Of a DNA stretch of 64,000 nt, positions 12,548 through 23,785 are shown piece after piece. This stretch comes from Saccopteryx bilineata. Its lineage: Eukaryota > Chordata > Mammalia > Chiroptera > Emballonuridae. A program made the position numbers and the translations under genes. The notes under the pieces were generated by a model. The model did no database searches. It was given only the letters and a program-made list of their open reading frames with translations, and was not told the DNA's origin. Each line of letters opens with the position of its first letter. Positions within the stretch are counted from its first letter, which is position 1. The stretch covers positions 114,785,033 to 114,849,032 of the forward strand of contig NC_089495.1 in the NCBI RefSeq assembly GCF_036850765.1, in the 5' to 3' direction.

Positions 12548-13532
12548 ATGAGAAGACAGAGAAGTGCAATACAAATGAATCAACAAGAGAAAGCTCCAGA
12601 AAATAAACTAAGTGATATGAAAATAACCAAACTACCAAATGCAGAGTTTAAAATAAGAATTATTAGAATGCTAAAAGATCTTATAACAACAATGGATTTT
12701 CACAATGAGCACATAAATAGATTACAAGCATCAAAAAGGATATTAAAATAATAATAAAAAAAATTAGTCAGAAATGACAAATACAATATCAGAACTGAAG
12801 ACCACAACGGAAGAAATTAAAAGCAGGTTGGATGAAGCTGAGGTTCAAATCAGTGAGTTAGAGGACAAGATAAACTAAGGCACAGAAGCAGAGCAGGAAA
12901 AAGAAAAGAGGCTCAAAAAATCTGAGGAAACTCTAAGAGAGCTCTGTGACAACATGAAGAGAAATAACATCCTCATCATAGGGGTTCCTGAAGAAGAGAA
13001 AAAACAAGGGATAGAAACTTTGTTCAATCAAATCATAGCTGAAAACTTTCCTAAATTAATGTAGGAAAAAGGCATACAAGTTCAAGAAGCACAGAGAATT
13101 CCATGAAAGAGAAACCCAAAGAAATCTACACCAAGACACATCATAATTAAAATACCAAAGCTAAGTGATAAAGAGAAAATATTAAAAGCTGCTAGAGAAA
13201 AAAAAGTCTATTACCTACAAAGGAGCCCCAATAACGATGACTTTGACTTCTCAACAGAAACACTTGAGGCCAGAAGGGAATGGCAAGAAATATTCAAAGT
13301 AATGCAGAACAAGAGCATACGACCAAGACCACTTTATCCAGCAAGGCTATCGTTTAAAGTTGAAGGAGAAATAAAAAGCTTCCCAGACAAAAAAACAAAA
13401 CAAAACAAAAAAAAACCCCAAGGAATTCATAACAACCAAACCAATGCTGCAAGAAATGTTAAGGGGCCTGTTGTAAACAGATCAAAGGAGAGAAAGAATA
13501 TAGCAAAAGAGGAATACAGCTTTAAAGAATAA
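12548..13532 (+). pseudogene. L1 ORF1 remnant
   Basis: Begins ATGAGAAGACAGAGAAGTGC at 12548, the usual kind of L1 ORF1 start. The first open piece ends at a stop after 12748; later pieces continue in the same or neighbouring frames to 13532. Segments resemble the coiled coil, the RRM (I-I-G-V-P-E-E motif near 12970) and the carboxyl-terminal domain (near 13190-13390) of ORF1p, the RNA-binding chaperone of L1. Stops and small indels break it. Confidence 0.75.
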
Positions 13533-13544
13533 AATGGCAATAAA

Positions 13545-14745
13545 CAACTACATATCAATAATAACCTTAAATGTAAATAAATTAAGAGATCCAATTAAAA
13601 GACATACGGTAGCTGCATGGATAAAAAAGCAGGACCCATACATATGCTGTCTATAAGAGACACACCTTAAAACAAAAGATGCACATAGACTAAAGATAAA
13701 AGGATGGAAAAATATTTCATACAAATGGAAATGAAAAAAAAGCTTGGGTAGCAATACTTATATCAGACAAAATGGACTTTAAAACAAAGACTATAGTAAG
13801 ACATAAAGAAGGCCACTACATAATGATAAAGGGAGCAATCCAACAGGAAGATATAACCATTTAAATATCTATGCACCTAATATAGGAGCACCTAAATATA
13901 TAAAGCAGACTTCGATGGATTTAAAGGGCGAGATCAACAGCAATACCATAATAATAGAGGATTTCAATACCCCACTAACATCACTAGATAGATCCTCAAG
14001 AAAGAAAATTTACAAAGAAACAGCAGACTTAAAGAACACACTAGATCAACTTGATTTAATAGATATCTTCAGAACCTTTCCCCTAAAGCAACAGAATATA
14101 CATTCTTTTCAAGTGCTCATAGTACATTCTCTAGGATAGACCACATGTTAGGGCACAAAAGAGGTCTCAACAAATTTAAGAAGATTGGAATCATATCAAG
14201 CACTTTCTCTGATCACAATGGCATGAAACTAGAAATCAACCACAACAGAAAGACTAAAAAATTATCAGACACATGGAAACTAAATAGCATGTTATGAAAT
14301 AATGAATGAATTAACAATGAGATTAAAGAAGAAATAAAAAAAATACCTAGAATCGAATGATAATGAGCATACAATTCAAAATTTATGGGACACAGCAAAA
14401 GCAGTGAAAGGGAACTGAAAGGGAAGTTCATAGCATGACAGGAATACTTTAAGAAGCTAGAAAAAGCTCAAATAAACAACTTAACCCTGCTTCTAAAAGA
14501 ACTAGAAAAAAAAGAGTAAGTAAAGCCCAGAGCTAGAAAAAGGAAAGAAATAATAAAGATCAGAGTGGAAATAAATGACATAGAGGCTAAAGAAACAATA
14601 CAGAGGATCAATGAAACCAAGAGCTGGTTCTTGGAAAGGGTAAACCTTAATCAGAGTTTGAAACCTTAATCAGACTCACCAAGGAAAAAAGAGAGAGGAC
14701 TCAAATAAATAAAATTAGAAATGAGAGTGAAGAAATAACTGGCAT
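13545..14745 (+). pseudogene. L1 ORF2 endonuclease-domain remnant
   Basis: Frames here show pieces of the apurinic endonuclease-like domain: a Q/R-E/D-T-H-like site near 13660, I-L-I-S-D-K near 13750, an I-Y-A-P-N segment near 13870 and I-I-I-E-D-F-N-T-P-L near 13955 (family usual: G-D-F-N-T). It has many stops and is cut off near 14745. Confidence 0.75.
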
Positions 14746-15850
14746 AAGAACAGGCATATAGATCAATGAAACAGAACTGAGAACTCAGAAATAAACTCAC
14801 ACCTTTATGGACAATTAATATTTGACAAAGGAGGTAAGAGCATACAATGGAGTAAAGACAGTCTCTTTAACAAATGGCATTGTGTAAATTCTACAGCTAC
14901 CTGCAAAAAAATGAAACTAGACCACCAACTTACACCACTCACAAAAATGAACTCAAAATGAATAAAAGACTTAAATGTAAATCGTGAAACCATAAGCATC
15001 TTATAGGAAAACATAGGCAGTAATATATTGCTGATTTATCTCCACGGGCAATTGAAATAAAAGACAGGATAAACAAATGGGACTATATCAAATTGAAAAG
15101 CTTTTGTACAGCTAAAGACAATATGAACAGAATAAAAAGACAATCTTCACAATGGGAGAACATATCCGACAATACATCTGATAAGGGGTTAATAACCAAA
15201 ATTTATAAAGAATTTGTAAAACTCAACACCAGGAAGTCAAACAATCCAATCAAAAAACAGGCAAAAGAAATGAATAGACACTTCTCCAAAGAGGACATAC
15301 AGATGGCCAATAGACAGATGAAAAAATGTTCAACATCACTAATCATTAGAAAATTGCAAATTAAAACCACAATGAGATATCACCTCACACCAATCAGAAT
15401 GGTGCTCAGTAACAAAACAATGCACAATAGGTGCTGGTGAGGATGTGGAGAAAGGAGAACCCTCCTGCACTGCTGTTGGGAATGCAGACTGGTGCAACCA
15501 CTGTGGAAAACAGTATGGAGATTCCTCAAAAAATTAAAAATGGAACTGCCTTTTGACCCAGCCATCCCACTTTTAGGAATAAATCCCAAGAACACCATAT
15601 CACTGATTCAAAAAAAGAAATGCATGTTTATGGCAGCATTGTTCACAATAGTGAAGATCTGGAAACAGGCCACGTATCTGTCAGTGGACAAGTGGATTAA
15701 AAAGCAGTGGTACATATACACCACTACGGGGCCATGAAAAAGAAGGAAATATTACCTTTTGTAACAGCATGGATGTACCTGGAAACTATTATGCTAAGTG
15801 AAATAAGCCAGGCAGAGAAAGAAAAATATCATATAACCTCACTCATTTGA
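14746..15850 (+). pseudogene. L1 ORF2 carboxyl-terminal remnant
   Basis: Encodes the familiar ORF2 tail in broken frames, including a stretch near 15430-15530 that corresponds to the cysteine-rich zone (G-E-D-V-E-K-like, W/C-N-like) and the terminal segment near 15600-15800. Joined directly to the endonuclease part, with the reverse transcriptase missing. Confidence 0.72.
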
Positions 15851-16066
15851 GGAACCTAAGAACAATGAGAACTAAGGAATGAAATTGAGACAGAGGAGGG
15901 ATCAAAGGGAACAGAGGAAAGGAGGACAGAGGGAAAGGGGATGATAGGATGGATAAACCTGAAGGGAAGGGGGGAGGGCAAAGTGGGGATGGGGGAAAGG
16001 GAGATGTTGAGGGGAATAAAGGGGAGGGGGGACACATTTGGGGCAACCCTAGAATCAATGTAAACA

Positions 16067-16102
<36 letters not shown>

Positions 16103-16527
16103 AATAAAAAAAACCCCAATATATGGGAGCAGGCAAAGGCAGAAAAAGCCCAAAGAGATCAGGCAAAATACCAGGCATTAGCAGCTGCCCTACTGGGCTC
16201 CAATGACACAAGTACTTCCTCAAAGGAGCCTTGTAAAACTCTACCAAGACCCTGCTTCAAGTGTGGAAAGGAAGGCATTAGGCAAAAGCCTGTCTGTTCC
16301 CTCAGCGCCTGCCAGGTCCTTGCCATCGCTACGAGAAAAAGGGACACTGGAAGGTGGACTGGCCCCTCTCTCCTCAAAGGGAGGGTTCAGTCTCTTCAAC
16401 CCCTAACCCAGCTACTTCTGACTTAACTTTTCCCTGCCTGCTGGGACTTGCTACTGAAGACTGAAGGTGCCTAGGGCCTTTAGCCCTATCCCACATCACC
16501 ATTAAAGAGTCATGGGTAACCATCCAA

Positions 16528-16743
16528 GTGGTAGGTAAGCCGATCTCATATCTCATAGACACAGGGCCACTTAATCAGCTTTACCCGAATATTCAGGTCC
16601 TGCTTATCCTTCAGAGATCTCTGTCATGGGTGTTGATGGCCTTGTCTCTTCACTTGCCATGGATCCTTTGCCCTGTTTTATACATGGTGTCTCCTTTACT
16701 CACTCTTTTTTCCTCCCGCCCAGATGTCTTACACCTATTTTAA
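16528..16743 (+). pseudogene. Decayed retroviral protease region
   Basis: Open frame with V-G-K-P-I-S-Y-L-I-D-T-G near its start; D-T-G at 16558-16566 is the catalytic triplet of retropepsins, followed here by P where the family usually has A. Downstream residues drift from the family, suggesting a frameshift. Confidence 0.6.
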
Positions 16744-16872
16744 GTCAAGACCTACTTTCTAAATTTAGAACCTTGCTCTCCCTCCATCTCCCAAGCTCGA
16801 AGTCAGCCTTGCTGCTTGTCCTCAGCCAGGCAGACTCACCACGTCTGGTACAGACCTACCCTTACCTCCAGA

Positions 16873-17151
16873 CAGAGGCGGATTAAGGTCCGTTGAAGAC
16901 CTGGGCACAGACAAAAATATTGGGCCTCTTAAAAAAAGAGAAAGAGAGAGACAGGGAAAATAAAAATATATGTTAACTATATTTTTAAATAAATAAAAAA
17001 TATTATGTACTATTAATGTTAAAATTGCACATAGGAAACCAAACAAACTTGGTTTCATTAGAAAAAATGTAAAGTTGGAGTTTTGCAGGTCCCTTCAGAA
17101 GTCAGGGCCCAGGGCACGTGCCCAATGTGCCTGCTGTTAAATCTGCCTCTG
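16873..17151. mobile_element. hAT-type MITE inserted in the retroviral fragment
   Basis: Ends are inverted: CAGAGGCGGATTAA at 16873 and TTAAATCTGCCTCTG ending at 17151. Flanks CCTCCAGA (16865-16872) and CCTCCAAT (17152-17159) form an 8-bp duplication with 6 matches, as hAT elements make. No coding capacity. The duplicated flank means the host retroviral sequence reads through without other loss. Confidence 0.8.
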
Positions 17152-17609
17152 CCTCCAATCATAGTGAATCCCAAGGTGTGGGACACTTCCAAACCATCAA
17201 TAGCTTCTCATCATACCGCTGTCCAAATCAGACTCCAAACTTCATCTTGTTTCCCCAACCAGCCTCAATATTGCATATCCCTCACACATCAAAAGGGCTT
17301 AAAAACCCATAGTTGAAAAACTTTTAGGTCAAGGCCTTCTTTGACCCATTCATTCTCTTTATAATACCCTCATTTTATCCATCAGAAGCCAAACAGATTT
17401 GTCCAAGATCTCCACATCATTAATGCAGCAGTGCTACCCATTCAACACATCATAACTAATCCTTATACTGTCCTGACTCAGATCCCTCCAAAAAAAAAAA
17501 AAAAAAAGAAAATTATTTATTAGAACTTTCCTATTTTTCTGCCATAAGAAGGCTGAATTTCAGAACAGTGTTGCTATTTTTCTAATTCCCCAGAAATTTA
17601 CCATGTGTA

Positions 17610-17736
17610 TAGGGTGAGGCAAAAGTAGGTTTACAGTTGTTTGTATGGAAAGAATACAATAATGAACACATAATAATACAAGAATAAAGTCTGTTTCACC
17701 TACTCACAACTGTAAACCCACTTTTGCTGCACCCTG
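17610..17736. mobile_element. Mariner-type MITE (127 bp)
   Basis: Terminal inverted repeats of about 30 bp: AGGGTGAGGCAAAAGTAGGT... at the left and the reverse complement of CAGGGTGCAGCAAAAGTGGG at the right, both reaching TTTACAGTTGT. TA precedes the left end (17608-17609); the right TA is mutated to GA. This end sequence is known from mariner elements in several mammals. Confidence 0.82.
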
Positions 17737-18805
17737 GACGGTTACCACCCAACTATTGTGCTGTAAGGAAAGGATATTCTGGGACTGGGTCCTCAGGGGT
17801 GCTCCTTTTTCTACTGTCTCTTCCTAGTAACCCCCATCCAGACGAATAACCCCAGATTTATAGCTCGGGTTTTGACTTTTCTCCCAAACCTATACTTGGA
17901 AATATAACCTTTTGCTTTAATCTTTGGATGTCCAAATAGGCATCTGTGCCCTAATTTGGCCAGAGGAGAATACCTCATTCCTCAGCTGTCTTATTTTAAA
18001 AAAAAAATTCATTTGCAAATACAACATGCAGCTTTGTCAGGTGTCTCCTACTCAGCCTATGGCACTACAAACCGAAGAGTCCTTGAGCCTCCCTCACCTG
18101 CAAGGATCAGTCTGGCGGCATAGTGGTCTCCACTTCAAAGACACATTCCAAATCCCTTTCTCTACATTTCCCCCGCTGTCACCCTAGTCCATGCCACTGT
18201 CTCTCTCTCACCTGGACCACTCCAGTAATGCTTTACTTGGGTCCTGTCACTCCCCTGCTTAAAATCTTTTGCTTCTTATTACACGAAGAGCCAAATCCAA
18301 ACTTTCTACTCTGGCAACAAGACTCAATCTGATCTTAAAATTTGACCCTGCCCATACTTCTGACATCTCCTACCACCTACTCATACCACCTTTTTTTATT
18401 ATTCTCTAGACACACTGAACTTTTTCTTTTCTTTTTCTGTCCCTATAAAATGACAAGCTCATTCCAACCTCACTTAAGCAAAAACTTTTCATAGGTACTT
18501 AGAATATGACCTTGTGATAGACACACACTTCTTTCTGTGTGTTATCATATGATAGTCAGTGGTTCACAACCCTGACCTCCCACCGAAACATCTCCGGAAC
18601 TTTCAAGAGTGCTGATCATCAGGCACCATCTGAACTGACTCAGAATCTCTGGGTAGCAGTCAGGAAATCCCTATTTCTGAGAGGCTTCGGATGGTTGTCC
18701 GTGCAGCGAAGGCTGAGAACCCTGATACATCATCTGATGTGCTCTCCTTCTCTGATTTTAAATGTATGTTTACTTGACTCAATTTTTTTTGTTATTATTA
18801 ATATA
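17737..18805. other. Unique sequence with an L2-like piece
   Basis: 18170-18500 has the C/T-rich pattern and TTAAAATCTTTTGCTTC-like text of an L2 relic. The rest is unassigned; some of 17737-17900 could be more retroviral debris. Confidence 0.4.
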
Positions 18806-19352
18806 CAGTCGTTCCTCCCCATATTGCAGCTCACTTTTTGTGGCTGCACTGAATTGCAGATTTTAAAAATGTATATATATAATTTTGAATTGTGGATTTT
18901 TTGCTATATCATGGGACTTTGTGGTATATAGGTATTTTTATGCATTTATTATTTTAATTATTTTTGCTGTAAAATAAGCATTTTCTAGCCTAAAAACTAA
19001 AAACATATAAAAATTAAAATATTAATTAAAACATACTAAAAGAATATTAAATCATCTTCATCATTCAAGTTGTATTATAGTCACAGATGAGTACCCATAT
19101 AGAATTTTATATGTTGTTAAAATTACATAGGTATAAGAATGTAGACAGTGTTTAAGAGCATAGCAAGTGTTTATAAGAGTGTGGGAAAGGTTAATAACAA
19201 TGTGGGAAAAGTTTATAAGAGTGTGGGGAAGGTTTACAAAGCCTTAAAATATATATAAATAATAAAATAGATATAAGGTCGCTACTTTGCGGATTTTTGC
19301 CTATTGCAGGGGGTTCTGGAATCTAACCCCAACAATAGACGAGGGGCCACTG
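18806..19352. mobile_element. Pogo/Tigger-like non-autonomous DNA transposon
   Basis: Ends CAGTCGTTCCTC (left) and GAGGGGCCACTG (right) are inverted repeats, 10 of 12 matching, flanked by TA at 18804-18805 and 19353-19354. Subterminal parts such as GCGGATTTTTGCCTATTGCA match my memory of Tigger-like elements. No transposase frame. It contains a 21-bp tandem repeat at 19170-19232. Confidence 0.78.
19170..19232 (+). repeat. Three tandem 21-bp units inside the Tigger-like element
   Basis: Units begin at 19170 (TTTATAAGAGTGTGGGAAAGG minus its first bases in wording), 19191 and 19212; a partial fourth starts at 19233 (TTTACAAAG). The first and third units differ by one base; the second is more diverged. 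Confidence 0.75.
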
Positions 19353-19718
19353 TAAATCGCATTATCCCTTTTTAAGAAATGTTTATAAAACCAGCCCTGA
19401 CAGAGTAAGATGTCTATTCTTTATAGTAAACTGATAATACGATGGAAAGGCATGGCTATAAAATACATAAAAAGGATCAGCTAGTATTATCCTATACTTT
19501 TGATATTATGGAATACACTTAGGTTTTAATAAGAAAATTTTTATGGCCCATGTTCTATTCTTGACCTCACTCTACATAAGGTCCAGATCTCATAGTTACA
19601 TCACATCACAGAATGCTACTGTGGACTTTGAGAATGAATGAACCTGTTTTAATAAGAACTCATTGAAATTTGGTGGAGTTTCCAGCAAACTCAAACTTTT
19701 CAATGTTTTACATTAGTT

Positions 19719-19998
19719 CAGCAATTTTCAACTGGTTACTGCAAAAAATTTTAAAACATGCAATACCCAACTAATTTAGTAACAGGCACCGACCTCTTTC
19801 CCTTAGATTATCACATTAAAAAAAAAAGAGAGACAACAGTCAATGTAACAATAGCCGTCTGGTGTGAATGAATCAAAGGATCAAAATTATACCTTTTTTT
19901 TAAATTTTGTCAGATCATCAAAAAATATTTTTGGTGTACCTCTGATTTTAGTAATTAGTCTATGTGTGCCATGAGATGAAAAAGGTTGAAAATTGCTG
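19719..19998. mobile_element. hAT MITE with perfect 14-bp inverted repeats
   Basis: CAGCAATTTTCAAC at 19719 is the exact reverse complement of GTTGAAAATTGCTG ending 19998. Flanks CATTAGTT (19711-19718) and AGTTAGTT (19999-20006) match at 6 of 8. The segment GTGTGCCATGAGATGAAAAA near the right end is common in mammalian hAT MITEs. Confidence 0.85.
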
Positions 19999-20006
19999 AG
20001 TTAGTT

Positions 20007-21281
20007 TATTCCGGGCAGCAATATAACTTCCTGTGTCTAACAGAAATTATTTAAAATGAGACTATAAAAGAGATCAAAAGACTTAGACATCAATTAGTTC
20101 ACAAGCTACCTAAATATTGTTATATGAGTATAAGGGAATCAAACATATGGATTACATTTCCATTAAAATAGAGTCGGGTTTTAAAATAAAGGAGCAGAAA
20201 GCTTTAGAAAACTCATTTGGATTTTCTCAGACCCTAACATTTGAAAATAGTTCAGACTTCTTACAAACACCAAGAATTAAAGGGTATGCTTCTGCCTAGG
20301 GAATTTAACGATGCTATAAAAGCTAAGAATTACCTCCGGTGTGGTGGCTGATTAGTGATCTAGGGAAGCCAAAAGAAACTGTCAGTCACCTACCTTAAAG
20401 AAATCTGCATTTAGGCTTTAGGACAGGACCTCATTCTTGCAGCGCTTGGCTTCTTGTATCAATGGCAGTGGGCAGGGCATAGTGCACAGGGGCCCTGACA
20501 AGCTAGAAGTAGGGCTGTTTGTTCCAAGTCTCCATAAGCCCACACTGCCCAGCTAAATAGGATGGCAAGGGGACAAGTTATTTTAGGTGGCAGGGTTATC
20601 TCTGTCACTCCAGGAGAAAAGAAAGGGCAGTTAACTCAGTTAACTTTGTACTTGATTTTTAAACTGCAGGTGACAGAGAACCTTAAAGAAAAAATTTGCG
20701 GTCCATGGGTCCCCATAAGGCCTACAGAGGAGGTAATGCAGTGTAGCAGCAAATGAGTACAGATGGCCTTTGATGTCTGACAGTTTGGATTAGAATCTTG
20801 CTTTGAACACTAACTTTGTCATCTAGGGAATAAACAACCATTACCACCATTATTACAATGATCAATATTGAGATGATAGGTGGGAAAACTCTTGCTGACC
20901 CTTACGAGGATTAGAGTTTTGGGAAAATTAAAAAGTGTACATTGACACAATCTGCTGAAGATTTGGCAGTTACTACAGAATGGAAAGCCCAAGAGCTCCC
21001 AGTACTAGTTCTTCTTTAAACAATTAACTCCCTTTTATAATTTTGTGACAAAAACGAGCAAATTTGAGCATCACACAAATCTTATCCTTCCACTGATTTC
21101 ATGCTTTGTGTCATTGTGACATGTGTTAAAAAATGCTTTTTGCAATTATGTATAATCCTCCCCTTCTTAAGCATGGTTCCCAAAGCACAGAAATCCACAG
21201 GCTACGTGTGTTTAAACAGTTCTACTTATTGTCTCTCTGTTTCTTTGACAAGATAGCCTTTCATGAAAAGAAGTAAAAATG
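20007..21281. other. Unique sequence with a MIR relic
   Basis: 20760-20960 resembles MIR. No gene is seen; frames at 20117 and 20562 are short and unmatched. Confidence 0.45.
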
Positions 21282-21465
21282 CTGCCCTGGCCGGATAGCT
21301 CAATTGGTTAGAGCTTCTTCCCAATATGTCAAGGTTGTGGGTTCGATCTCCCAGTCAGGGCACATACAAGACTCAACCAATGAATGCATAAATAAGTGGA
21401 ACAACAAATCATTATCTCTCTCTCTCCCTCTTCCTGTCTCTCTAAAATCACTAAATAAAAAGTTT
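21282..21465 (+). mobile_element. Short VES-type SINE
   Basis: GCCCTGGCCGGATAGCTCAA head, B-box GGTTCGATCTCC, body with ACTCAACCAATGAATGCATA, CT-rich tract and A-rich tail AAATAAAAAG. Confidence 0.85.
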
Positions 21466-21648
21466 TAAGGAGAGAGAATTAAGAATTAGTTAGAATAATG
21501 ATTACCTTCCTTGGGATGTAAAAAAAGCAAAAGGGAAATACCTTCCGAACCCCCAAACACGAGTTTGTTATAAAGCACTTTGAACACAGTTCTAATGGCT
21601 AAGGATAATAAGCAGACAATTATAGGGAAATTAAAAAGCTCCAGCACA

Positions 21649-21981
21649 GCCTGACCAGGCGGTGGCGCAGTGGATAGAGTGTCTGACTGGGATGCAGAAG
21701 ACCCAGGTTCGAGACCCCGAGGTCGCCAGCTTGAGCACGGGCTCATCTGGTTTGAGCAAAAGCTCACCAGCTTGAGCCCAAGGTCGCTGGCTCGAGCAAG
21801 GGGTTACTCAGCCTGCTGAAGGCCTGTGGTCAAGGCACATGTGAGAAAGCAATCAATGAATAATTAAGGTGTTGCAATGCACAACGAAAAACTAATGATT
21901 GATGCTTCTCATCTCTCCGTCCCTGTCTATCTCTCTCTCTGTCTCTGTAAAAAAAATATATATATATATATTAAAAAAAAA
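21649..21981 (+). mobile_element. GCCTGACC-type SINE, young, 16-bp perfect duplication
   Basis: Complete head-to-tail copy with an AT-rich then A-rich tail. AAAAAGCTCCAGCACA occurs unchanged at 21633-21648 and 21982-21997, which suggests a recent insertion. Confidence 0.92.
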
Positions 21982-21997
21982 AAAAAGCTCCAGCACA

Positions 21998-23372
21998 AAA
22001 CTTTTATCTGCTAGAAGAAGATATTTTTAAGTCAATAGCCTCATATCATCTCTTAGCGGGGCTGAGCTTTCTGGGGGTAGAGTCATATAGTTGGTTATTT
22101 TGATATTGTGAACTGAACCATATAAAGAACACTTTTACAAATGAAGAATACTTTCACCTAGAATGGATGCCAACATTAATAACTTAAGTATTTCAATGTC
22201 TCGTGGCCAAGGTTCCATATTTTAGCTACCTTAGCAAGAAAACCCAAGAAAATCAATTTGCATCTAAAAGCTCCTTCATGGATTTGGCTTGGTTTTGTGG
22301 CAAGCATCCCAGCTCGCTTAGAGGAGCAGAAGTAAAGGCCTGCTTCACAGGGATTGTTTGGTCCCAGCTGAATGAGCTGCGGGCATCTGCTGTCAGCAGA
22401 GTGGTAAGCAGATTATGGGTAAGCAGATATTAATATTCTGATTCAACGTGTTAAAACCTCATACTGCTATTTCAAAAAATAATTGTACTACTCTGAGAAA
22501 ACTCTTATGCTTACCATTCTGAAGCCACTTTTTAACCTTAATCTCTATATATTCTAAAAATGATATATAAAAATGATCTTAAAATCTCTAACGGTTAGAG
22601 TCTAACCTATAGTTTATTTCTGGAATCAAAACGTTTTCCTCTCTGCCATTTTCACTGAACTGCAATGTCTAAAATTCATGTGAATGAATGGCTTTCCTGA
22701 ATAATCTTAGTGGTTTTAAGTCTTTACATTACACCCTCTTCCTTCCCAGATCTCCTTTTGAAAAAGACAGTGCTACAGTCATCTTTGACCTCAGCCTCTA
22801 TAAAAACCGAGCAAAGTCTTGGCAGCCCTCCTGGAAAGACAGCTTGTTTCCTGAATATCCGTCGATTTAACAAATCCAACAAACTTAAATAACAGGAGCC
22901 ATGAAAGAGACATTTGCAGTCAGCATTCTGAAGTTATGAAGCACCAAAAGTTTACTAGGCCACACAAATTTCTCCAGCACCAGATGTAGATCATATAATT
23001 CCACACAATCACAGGGAAAGTTATCAATTGCCATGAACTGAGGTCTACAATGCCCAGACAGGTTTCCAAAAATCAACAGTTAAAACTATTGGGTTTTACC
23101 ACAGCTTATTTCTGGGTCCAGACTGCAAATCTGTTTATTTCTTGGGTGCTTACTAAATGGGGCCACTGGGTTGGAGAGAAAATATGGAATGGATATCTTA
23201 ACATTGACTACACTGAGTGTTAGAATCATCTGTAATTCTGTAATCCTTACTTCTAACTGAACCAGTTAGGCTGATAAGGACCTAATGCTCAAGGAGATAC
23301 AGACTCTGGGCACCAACTGCCAGACGCTGTCCTGCTGATAGGAAGAGGGAGCTGCACAGGTGTAAGAGCAGG
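21998..23372. other. Unique sequence, no gene seen
   Basis: If the exon call is right, this is intron 1 of the minus-strand gene. No further exon recognised, and specifically no SAM-domain exon. Confidence 0.5.
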
Positions 23373-23380
23373 ACATCTAG

Positions 23381-23506
23381 GCCCTGGCCGATTGGCTCAG
23401 TGGTAGAGCATCAGCTGGCATGTGTATGTACCGGGTTCCATATCCCATCAGGGCACACAGGAGAAGCGCCCATCTGCTTCTCCACCCCTCCCCCTCTACC
23501 TCTTTC

Positions 23507-23551
<45 letters not shown>

Positions 23552-23777
23552 TCTCCTGCAGCCATGGCTCTACTGGAGCAAGTTGGCCCTGGGTGCTAAT
23601 GATGGCTCCATGACCTACCCTGAGGTGCTAAAATAGCTCAGTTGTTCAGCAACCAAGCAACAACCCCAGGTGGGCAGAGCATTGCCCCATAGAGGGCTTG
23701 CTAGGTGGATCCCAGTCGGGGCGCATGTGGGAGTCTGTATCTCTGCCTCCCTGCTTCTCACTAAGAAAAAATAAAGA
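23381..23777 (+). mobile_element. Long VES-type SINE, plus orientation
   Basis: Head GCCCTGGCCGATTGGCTCAG, CT microsatellite 23511-23548, body with CCATGGCTCTACTGGAGCAA, tail AAAAAATAAAG. ACATCTAG at 23373-23380 and 23778-23785 flank it. Its CTCF-like site is degraded compared with the other long copies. Confidence 0.9.
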
Positions 23778-23785
23778 ACATCTAG

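Larger units (their letters stand above)
12281..16112 (+). mobile_element. LINE-1, near full-length but missing the reverse transcriptase region
   Basis: Layout: a 5' segment from about 12281; decayed ORF1 about 12548-13530; ORF2 endonuclease region about 13545-14720; then an abrupt switch near 14745 to the ORF2 carboxyl-terminal region (about 14750-15850); a G-rich 3' UTR (15890-16045) and an (AAAT)n-like tail to 16112. ORF1 frames show coiled-coil-like charged repeats, then R-N-N-I-L-I-I-G-V-P-E typical of the ORF1p RRM, but with several in-frame stops. The gap removes what should be the reverse transcriptase domain. The copy cannot be active. Confidence 0.88.
16113..17530 (+). mobile_element. 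Class I (gammaretrovirus-like) endogenous retrovirus gag-pol fragment
   Basis: Seen: frames at 16120-16380 resemble the end of Gag with one Cys-x2-Cys-x3-Gly zinc-knuckle-like motif (16253 on) lacking its histidine, and a second with K-K-G-H-W-K (near 16330-16350) missing cysteines; 16520-16570 has L-I-D-T-G, the aspartic protease active site; 17385-17490 resembles the start of reverse transcriptase (F-V-Q-D-L and N-P-Y-T). Stops, frameshifts and a 279-bp hAT insertion (16873-17151) break it. It begins right after the L1 tail, and no LTR is adjacent. An A-run at 17490-17507 marks the end of recognisable pol. Family naming beyond class I-like is not possible here. Confidence 0.75.

Noticed and set aside
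15843..16247. 134-codon minus-strand frame with hydrophobic runs
   Set aside because: It is antisense to the G-rich L1 3' UTR and its AAAT tail; composition explains it.
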